Assembly: GCF_000313135.1 (NCBI RefSeq) | Contig: NW_004457677.1 | Span: 11,341 to 25,663 of the forward strand | Direction of reading: 5' to 3' | Length of the DNA stretch: 14,323 bases | Source: Acanthamoeba castellanii str. Neff | Lineage: Eukaryota; Discosea; Longamoebia; Acanthamoebidae | In this document: positions 8,081-14,323 of the stretch, one piece after another | How the letters are laid out: every line of letters starts with the position of its first letter | Numbering within the stretch: the stretch's first letter is position 1 | Translations under genes and position numbers: made by a program | Notes under the pieces: generated by a model | What the model saw: the letters and a program-made list of their open reading frames with translations, nothing else | Told to the model about the DNA's origin: nothing | The model's database searches: none

Positions 8081-10111
8081 CTACTTGTTCTTCTTGCCCT
8101 CCTTCTTGCCCTCTCGTATCCGGTTCTCCTCCTTGAGCGACTTAAAGTACTCGGCCGTGTTCTTCATGCCCTCGTCGACCGTGAACAGCGGCTTCCAGCC
8201 GAGGTCCTTCTGGGCCTTCTCCGTGGAGAAGTAGTACTCCGAGCTCGCAATCACGATCGTGGGGGGCGTGAGGATCTGCAGCTGACCCAGCGGGATCCTC
8301 CCCCTGTAAGCGAAGACACCACACACACGCACACAACACACACACGCACACGGCCGTAAATCAGTCAAACGCTCGGTGGTGGTGGCGTAATGGCGAGAGA
8401 GAGGCGTACTTGGACAGCCAGGCGATGGTCTCCACGACGTAGGACAGGACGATGGGCACGAGTCGCGGGAGAAGCTTGAACTCGTTGCCGAAGTAGCCGC
8501 TGAACTTGGAGTTGAAGTCGAAGTAGCCCAGGGGCTCGTTGTCGGTGATGAAGTAGGCCTTGCCGGCGGCGGGCGAGCCCGGCGCGAGGCTCTCCTCGAG
8601 CTTGAGGAAGCCGTGGACCAGATTCTCGACGTAGACGTAGTCCTGCTTGTTGTTGACGTGACCGATGCCGGGCGCTCCGGTGGCGATGACCCCGCCGATG
8701 AGCTGCGCCATGACCGATTGCTCTCGTGTGAGCTCCCTCCAGGGATTGCAACGAAATGGATGCACACACACGACACACGACACACGACACACGGAGCTCG
8801 AGGGAGAGGGGAGTACTGCGTCACGTGGGCCGTAGATGCCGTTGGGTCGGATGGCCGCGGTGAGAACGCCACTGTAGCCGTTGGAAGCCAACACCAACTG
8901 CGACACAACGCTCGTAAGTAGCTGCATCCGATCTCTACACAACAACAACAACAGATGATGACGATGATTAATGATAGTAAAATTAGAAACGAATGTACCT
9001 TCTCGGCGAGCATCTTGGTGTGGGTGTAGTGGCACAGGGGCTCCTCGGGGTAGAGCAGGGTGTCTTCCCTCTGGTCCCGGATGGGCTTCTTCAGCGTCTC
9101 TGTTGGTTGGTTGGTTGGTTGAATCGACCCAGGTGAGCCAACACCCTCCACTCTCCGCCCTAGTCCGCGTGCGCGCAGTGAGTGCCCAGTACCAGCGGTG
9201 ACGAACATGGAGGCGGTGGACGAGTAGATCAACTTCTTGACAGACGCCGTGCGGCACGCCTCGATCACGTTCTTGGTGCCCACGTAGTTGACCTTGTAGA
9301 TCTTGTCGTAGTCGTGCTTCAAGCGTGACCAGTAGTTGACGAGCGCTGAAAGAAGAAGCAGTGAATGAGCGCAAGCTCGGAGAGTCGTGTGCGGTGTCGT
9401 GTGTGGTGTGTGTGTGTGGTGTGTGTGGTGTGTGGTGTGTGGTGTCATAAGCCCACCAGCAGTGTGGAACACGACATCGCGGCCGTAGCAGGCGTTGAGC
9501 AGGTGGTCCTTGTTCAGGATGTCACCGCGGATGAAGTTGACCTGCACGATCAGACAAGACCAGCCAAGACGAAGGCACAACAGCACACCGAGGTCAGTGG
9601 CGACCTTCGCTTGTAGCGTGCGTTGTGTGCGTGCGTGTGTTCGTGTGTCTGATGATGAATGATGATACGTCACCTTGCGCTCGTCTTCGAAGAGAGGCGA
9701 AGGCGAAGCGTCGAACACCCAGATGTCCTTCTCGCCGCGTGCCAGCAGGGCCTCCACAATGTGCGACCCTGCACAGGGACAGCGACCCTTTAGTCGTGGT
9801 TGGCATGAAAGCCTGATGAAATGATGAGGATGAAGAAGATGAAGATGAAGAGGTACCCAGGAAGCCGTGGCCGCCAATGACCAGATACCTGCGACCGGTC
9901 TTCTGGGTCTACACCATTTGAATTAGAAATCAATTTGGATTAGATTAAAATGGAATCGGAAATGGCGAGATACCGCGACGTGGGAAGGAGTCCATCGCTT
10001 GTGCACAACGGGGTGCGAGGCCTCGTTCGCACTCTTGGAGCTTGTGACCACGACGAAGAGGATCGCGACCACCACCGCTCCCACAGCCACCAACGCCCAG
10101 AGCTCCCACAT
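8081..10111 (-). CDS. Membrane-anchored 3-beta-hydroxysteroid / sterol dehydrogenase (extended SDR family)
   Basis: NAD(P)-dependent enzyme of the 3-beta-HSD / sterol-4-alpha-carboxylate 3-dehydrogenase (NSDHL/Erg26) type, expected in sterol synthesis at the ER. Nine exons: 10111-9974, 9908-9857, 9768-9674, 9541-9457, 9345-9193, 9099-8999, 8897-8817, 8720-8410, 8303-8081, giving 412 residues. The first exon encodes a hydrophobic anchor (WALVAVGAVVVAILFVVVT, about residues 5-23). Then come the Rossmann signature GGHGFLG (58-64), DVVFHTAALVNYW, YSSTASMFVTA (catalytic Ser/Thr), YTHTK (Tyr199, Lys203 of YxxxK), AAIRPNGIYGPRDA and a C-terminal YYFSTEKAQKDLGWKP. The protein ends in KKNK, a possible dilysine ER-retrieval signal. 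Substrate cannot be decided from sequence. The exon 8 acceptor (GAGAG before 8720) is weak; the rest are clean. It shares a divergent promoter with the DUSP gene. Confidence 0.93.
8764..8793. repeat. Tandem CACACGA repeat in an intron of the sterol dehydrogenase gene
   Basis: About four copies of a CGACACA/ACACACG unit in intron 7. Similar (CA)n/(CACG)n tracts occur at 8319-8352 and 9385-9445. Confidence 0.6.
9102..9121. repeat. TTGG tetranucleotide repeat in intron 5 of the sterol dehydrogenase gene
   Basis: About five tandem copies of GGTT on the plus strand, directly upstream (in transcript sense) of the acceptor CAACAG; on the coding strand it reads (AACC)n. It replaces the usual pyrimidine tract with an A/C-rich one. 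Confidence 0.55.
9385..9445. repeat. GT-rich simple repeat (GTGTGGT units) in intron 4 of the sterol dehydrogenase gene
   Basis: An imperfect tandem array of TGTGG and TG units on the plus strand, about 60 bases, lying entirely in the intron 9456-9346. Read in the transcript sense it is CA-rich. Confidence 0.65.
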
Positions 10112-10235
10112 GTTGTGTCTTTTTTATGATGTTTTTTTATTTTATTTCAGTTGAAATGTTGCACATGCTGACGTCAGCTGTCGGTGTTATTGCCTAAGCC
10201 CACGAGGAAAAGATTGAATCGAAAAGGACAGAAAG
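10112..10235. promoter_or_regulatory. Divergent promoter between sterol dehydrogenase and DUSP genes
   Basis: Only 124 bases lie between the two start codons. The half next to the dehydrogenase is T-rich on the plus strand (TTTTTTATTTTATTTC near 10131-10148), so it reads AAATAAAATAAAAAAA upstream of that ATG. The centre has GCTGACGTCAGC at 10167-10178. Short 5' leaders are implied for both genes. Confidence 0.65.
10167..10178. promoter_or_regulatory. 12-base palindrome GCTGACGTCAGC with bZIP core
   Basis: A perfect palindrome around TGACGTCA, close to the midpoint of the divergent promoter (about 56 bases from one ATG and 58 from the other). GCTGACGTCAGC resembles the long half-site palindromes bound by Maf/CREB-type bZIP factors; this is inference. 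Confidence 0.55.
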
Positions 10236-11097
10236 ATGGGAGGAGCGCCGTCGCACATCTTGGGAGAGTCGCTGATTCAGGGTGGGGCGGACGTGGTGAA
10301 CAACCCGGACTGGTTCAAGAAGAAGGAGGTCACTCATGTCGTGTCCATTTGCGACATGAGCCCGCGACACGAGCTCAAAGGCAAAATTCACCTTGATGTC
10401 GACGATGTGATGACAACAGACCTCTTCCAGTACTTCGAGCAAACGACCAACTTCATACACAAGGCCAGAAGCGAAGGCGGACGCGTTTATGTCCACTGCG
10501 CTGCTGGTACAGCCCAATTTCCCTGATTTTTGATAATTCCCATTCCCGTTTCTCACAATGCTCCCTTTCGCCTGAAGGCATCTCGAGATCTTCCACCATC
10601 ACCTTGGCCTACATGATGACTTGGCTGGAGATGGACTTCGAGACCGCCTACAAGGAGTTGGCCCTCGCCAGAGTACCCCTTCCCCTCCGTCATCATCATG
10701 TCAGCCCAGCGCTCCTCTTACACGCGCCTGGCTTCTCTAGAACGGTGTGAGCCCGAACGCTGGCTTCAGGGAACAGCTATACAAGTGGGAGAGGAGCGAG
10801 CTCCTTCACAAGCTCAGGTGCGGCGCCGCGCAGAACCCTTGACCAGCACAAGCGACGCATGCCGATAACATGTATGTGTTGCATGATGATGTGTGGACAC
10901 CAACCAGGGAGGCCTTCCGTGCTGAGCGGGCCGCCAGCGAGCAGCTCAAAAAACTGCATGAGCTGGACTTGGCGTGTCTGCAGCAAAGGAAGGACGAGAT
11001 GAAGCGATCCATGGAGCAGAGGTCGAACGGCTTCCGCCAGGAGGAAGAAGAAGACGACGACGAGGAGGAGGAGGAGGAGGAAGACCAGGCCAACTAA
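10236..11097 (+). CDS. Dual-specificity protein phosphatase, DUSP15/DUSP22 (JSP1)-like, with acidic tail
   Basis: Dephosphorylates phospho-Ser/Thr/Tyr, in this class typically in MAP kinase or Src-type signalling. Four exons: 10236-10506, 10578-10672, 10741-10817, 10908-11097, giving 210 residues. The P-loop HCAAGISR (87-94; Cys88, Arg94) is formed across the first splice junction, followed by SS. The general-acid Asp lies in LDVDDV (about 56-57). NGVSPNAGFREQL matches the family's NPNxGFQxQL. The N-terminus MGGAPS fits the N-myristoylation pattern (Gly2, Ser6), as in DUSP22 and DUSP15. Beyond the catalytic domain there is a charged helix (REAFRAERAASEQLKKLHEL) and a run of Glu/Asp with little else before the end, DQAN. 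All junctions are canonical and in phase. Human DUSP22 is 184 residues, so the tail is extra. Substrate unknown. Confidence 0.93.
11041..11088 (+). repeat. GAG/GAA trinucleotide-like tract coding a Glu/Asp run
   Basis: About 16 codons of GAR/GAY at the end of the DUSP gene encode an almost pure acidic stretch. The mix of GAG, GAA and GAC argues for some selection on protein charge and not only slippage. Confidence 0.6.
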
Positions 11098-11259
11098 GCA
11101 GGGACCAGGCCTCCCCCCCCCACTTACTGAATCGACCAATGTACCCAATAGAGGAACCCGTGCCAACCTCCTCCTTCCGTGCTCAAGTAGATCACGATGG
11201 TGGTGTTGAATGTGTTTTTTAAATAATCTTGTTGTGGTGTTGCAGCCAAGTGGTGTTTG
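11098..11259. other. 162-base convergent spacer between DUSP and RhoGEF genes
   Basis: Contains a C run (about 11112-11120) and a TG-rich, AT-rich right half. No AATAAA was found on either strand; the 3' processing signals must be variant or lie inside the opposite gene. Confidence 0.45.
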
Positions 11260-14200
11260 TTATGTACTCCTGTCCAGCTCCTTCTTACCGGGCGACTGGC
11301 AGACCCGCTTCTTGAGGTCCTTGTTGAGGTTCAGCGACACCTCGAGCATGCGCGCCATCTCTCGCCGCGACACCAGACCCCCGCCCTCGGGCGTGGGCGG
11401 GCCGACGGTGCGCCGCGGGGCCGGCCACTTGCCCGGCGAGCCCGACTCGGCCTCGTCGTCGCGGCCGCTGCTTCGGCTTCGTCTGGCCGGGGAGAGGAAG
11501 GGGGCGGTGGGCGATGATGACGACAGGTGCGTGGGCACGGGCGAGGAGGGCGTCGACATCGACTGCTGCTTGGCGAGGCCGCGCTTGATGCCCTCTTTGA
11601 GCTCGGCCGGGATGCTGCTGCTGTTCCTTCGCTCGCCGCTGCCGAGCACTGCGATCTCTCCGCTCATCCCCATCCTCTTGGCCTCGCCGTTGGGGCTGTT
11701 GCTGTTGGGGCTCTGGTTGTTGTTGTGATGGTTGTTGTTGTTGTGGGGGCTGTGGTTGTTGTTACTGTTGGTGTGTCGACCTCCGCTCTGGCTGAAGGTG
11801 CCCGCGTGCGACTGCTGCTGTTGGTGATGCTGTTGTGGCTGCTGGTGCTGTTGGCGTTGGCTGTCGCTGATCTGCGAGGCCAGCAGCTCAGACAGGGTGC
11901 GCCGATAGAGCTTCTTGCTGGAGGACAGCGACGAGAAGGAGGTGGAGGAATAGGACAGGGTGGACGACTGACCACTCGGCGCCGTGTCGACGTTGTCGGA
12001 CGAGAGGGACACCGGCTGCAGCCGGTGGCGGTTTGGTCGCTGGGGCGAGACGGGGAGGGCAAAGGGCAGCAGCTGCGGTCGCGGGAGCTGGTGGCCTAGG
12101 GTCGAGGACAGGGAGGGCAGATCGAGGGGTGGCGGCAGGGTCGGGGTCGGCGGGATCGAGCCGCCCCGCAGCGCTGCGGGCGACTGCGCCATCGGCGGGA
12201 GCTCGACCGACCCGGTGGCCGACCGCGCGCGCTGCCCGGGCTCTGTGACCGTAGTCGTGCGGTGGGTGTGGTACTTGGACACTCCGCCCACCACTTCATC
12301 CTCGTCTTCATCGCCCTCTGTTAGAGACATCCGCAACTGGGGCAGTCTGTTGCGAAAAAGAGTGGTTAGTTTACACACTACCTTCGCATTGTGAGAGGAG
12401 GTGCGATTGAGTAGCGCTTAGTACCTGGTCGCGCGGGCCTGGTGTTTGCTAATCATGGAGGCCTGGGCCTCGTCGATGGCCTCCTTGAGAGACTGGTACC
12501 AACTGGTCACGTCGCGCTCGGAGCTATTGTGGAGGATCCACGACGAGCCGTCCGCCAACAACAGTTTGAGCGCATGCTTCGCCCCTGTGTAGAGTGCCCC
12601 ACGTCGCGGTCAGCACGTCATGCCAATCGTTAGGTGATACGCAGGTCACCATTGATCACGTGCCTGGAACCGAGACTTCGGCTGGCCCGAACACCTTGCA
12701 GCGCTCGAGTTCCACGGAGGCCATGAACTGGTACCTAGTGGTACACACGACGCACGACACGCGACCAGGTGAGCTCACCCGCGGCCAACACAGAGAGAGG
12801 TAGTAGAGGAATGGGGGGGGTCGTACTTGGGCGCGGCCTTTTTGAGGAGGGGCATGGCACTCCCACGGCGCGGCTGCGTAAGAAGAATGATGTCGGAGAA
12901 GAGGAATAAATAGCGCTGCTTGGACCGCATGGAGTCGTTGATGTACTGCGACAGTAGGCCCTCGCGTAGGAACCGTCGGCCGAGCTTCAGGAATGACTGC
13001 GGTGTGGAGTGTTTCAACAGCGGTGAGCTCAAAAAGACTGATGGACGAACGACATCGAGAAGCAGGATTGACAACTTACGTCTTCGTAGCCGGAGATTGT
13101 ATCTGAGAGTGTCTGAATGATGGTGAGGTTGTCGAATTTGCTCTTCTCGTTGTTGATCCAGTTGGCCACCTCCTCCATCTTTGGCAGCACGATGCTCAGC
13201 TTCTCGTAGTCAGGATGCTCGGCCGGCGTGTGTCGCAGCATGTCCTGTTGTTCAATGGCGTCAGTCGGTTGGTTCAACCAGACACTTGAAAAGATGAATC
13301 GCAAGCCAGAGAGGAAGTGGTCACCTTGAGTAGAAGAAGATATCTCGGGATGCGCTGGATGGGTGTAACGAGCAGGGTCTCAAAGGTGAGCGGTCGCTCA
13401 TCGCGGACAAGGTTGTCCACCTTCTTCATGATCTCCGCCCACAGCCGCGTGGCTTCTACCCGCCCCAAGGCGTCCAGGCTCTTGTCGTAGCTGTTGACAA
13501 AGGCCGAGTACAACTTGAACGAGGCGGTCTGCATTCGGTGTGGAGAGAGCCGGCATCAGTATGCTACAATGCGCCACACGTCAACCTGATGGTGCAGAGA
13601 GTGTAGAGAGAATGACGTACCACGTCCTCAAAGGCCCCGCCCATCTGCAGCTCGTCGTGATGCTGCTGCTCGATGTGCGGTACCATTTGCTCGATGGTGC
13701 CCAGGAACTTCTTGTTCAGGTCGTAAATGTCCAGGATGAACACAAACAGCACTGCGGACACGAATGATAGCGAAAGTGACAGTGAGAAGAGTAGTGGTAA
13801 ATAGTGGCACAGGCGCTAACTCTAACAAATAATATCAAATAGCATCTCCCTGGAGGGACTAGGGCCTGCTAACGTCTGGGCTTGGCCAGGAGGGCTGGGG
13901 TACCTTTGAATCGGCCTCGGAGGGTATCTCCTTGCCTATCTTCGCTGGTGGCGATCTCTCGAGGCCCGCTTTGATTCCTTGCTCCATTGGTCGCAGATAG
14001 AGCTTTGGGGGGGAGGGCGAATGTCAAGGATCAAGCCGCATCGGCCAATCGCAGCGAATAGAGCGCTCAACGAGGGGAGTATAACGAGGAGGGTAGGATA
14101 GACGCAAAAAGACGGCGGAAGGTACCTCTACGATATCCGAGAGATGGCCGACGTAGGTGCGTTCGGTCTGGATGATCTCCTGTGCGATGCATCGTCGTCG

Positions 14201-14323
14201 ATGGTAGTGCTTCTCCAGCTCCAAAATTCTCTTTTGCTCCAATTCCTCCGGAGAGAGCTGAGGTGCCACCTCCTCCGTACTACTCGCGTTCGCCGCCCCG
14301 CCCCCGCTTCCACCTGCTGGAGG
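11260..14323 (-). CDS. Dbl-family Rho guanine nucleotide exchange factor (DH-PH), partial at right edge
   Basis: Activates Rho/Rac/Cdc42 GTPases at membranes. The start lies beyond the window. The DH domain begins at EIIQTERTYVGHLSDIVE (14323-14126), continues as LYLRPMEQGIK (14002-13904), then FILDIYDLNKKFLGTIEQM (13751-13621), then the diagnostic TFETLLVTPIQRIPRYLLLL (13528-13325), then EHPDYEKL (13244-13080). The PH domain follows: FLREGLLSQYINDSMRSKQR, YLFLFSDIILL (12996-12827), KYQFMASVELERC (from 12734) and HALKLLLADGSSWILHNS with the closing Trp in TSWYQSLKEAI (about 12584-12425). The last exon (12346-11260) is 361 residues of Ser/Pro/Gln/Asn/His-rich tail. Two junctions (near 13750 and 12584) do not close with the obvious splice sites. 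About 740 residues are visible. The DH-PH call is firm; GTPase specificity is unknown. Confidence 0.93.
11690..11860 (-). repeat. Gln/Asn/His low-complexity tract in RhoGEF tail
   Basis: On the coding strand CAG/CAC/AAC repeats encode HQQQ, NNNHSPHNNNN and HHNNNQSPNSNSPN segments. It is interrupted and keeps frame. Such Asn/Gln tracts are frequent in amoebozoan proteins; here it is flanked by Ser-Pro rich sequence. Confidence 0.7.
13827..13845 (-). other. Possible 19-base microexon of the RhoGEF gene
   Basis: Between exons 14002-13904 and 13751-13621 a 19-base segment flanked by GGAG and GTTAGA codes MLFDII plus one base. Including it would restore the frame of the DH domain. It would duplicate the LF motif already given by the next exon, so it may instead be an artefact of a missing base. 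Confidence 0.25.

Noticed and set aside
9820..9856. ATGATGA/CTGATGA-like strings suggesting an intronic box C/D snoRNA
   Set aside because: They are part of a GAT/GAA simple repeat (pyrimidine tract on the coding strand) with no paired D box or terminal stem.
8081..9877. A 598-residue open frame on the minus strand running through the sterol dehydrogenase gene
   Set aside because: It reads through introns made of CA/TG repeats and leaves the family frame in several exons; splicing at GT/AG sites gives a clean 412-residue enzyme.
11527..12099. Val/Leu-rich plus-strand open frame opposite the RhoGEF tail
   Set aside because: It is produced by reading the complement of CAG/AAC/CAC repeats and resembles no membrane protein.
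1..14323. tRNA, rRNA, CRISPR array, transposon or virus-derived gene
   Set aside because: No cloverleaf, ribosomal segment, regular spacer array, transposase, integrase or terminal repeats were recognised on either strand.

Overview
The window looks like nuclear DNA of a free-living amoeba, most likely Acanthamoeba or a close relative. The genes are GC-rich in coding parts, tightly packed, and cut by many short introns (about 40-130 bases). One gene is a profilin whose segments closely resemble Acanthamoeba profilins, and the gene set (SCAR/WAVE, Derlin, STT3, RhoGEF, DUSP) is eukaryotic. I see no rRNA, tRNA, transposon, CRISPR array or virus-derived gene. The species assignment is inference.

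Layout. Minus strand, left part: a SCAR/WAVE actin-nucleation regulator (N-terminal part, running off the left edge), an intronless divergent profilin (1228-1632), and a six-exon Derlin (1753-2925), arranged head to tail with gaps of only about 120-175 bases. A 300-base divergent promoter separates Derlin from STT3, the catalytic subunit of oligosaccharyltransferase (plus strand, 3226-6215, ten exons, about 718 residues). A 319-base spacer with four consecutive short inverted repeats follows. Then comes a multi-pass membrane protein of bacterial type (plus, 6535-7970). Convergent to it is a membrane-anchored 3-beta-hydroxysteroid/sterol dehydrogenase (minus, 8081-10111, nine exons). That gene shares a 124-base divergent promoter with a DUSP22-like dual-specificity phosphatase (plus, 10236-11097, four exons). 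The right end is a Dbl-family RhoGEF (minus, 11260 to beyond 14323) with DH and PH domains and a long low-complexity tail.

Functional themes. Derlin (ER-associated degradation), STT3 (N-glycosylation) and the sterol dehydrogenase all act at the ER. Derlin and STT3 are divergently transcribed around a TGACGTCA palindrome. The only other TGACGTCA I found is in the second divergent promoter, inside a 12-base perfect palindrome. SCAR, profilin and the RhoGEF act on the actin cytoskeleton. The profilin has lost every tryptophan and several other residues of the polyproline-binding face, so it may not work as a standard profilin.

Limits. Gene models were spliced by hand from reading frame, GT/AG borders and remembered family consensus. 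Four junctions (SCAR 5' end; membrane protein intron 1; RhoGEF DH exon near 13750 and PH exon near 12584) do not close in frame with the most natural splice choice; these are listed as separate findings.
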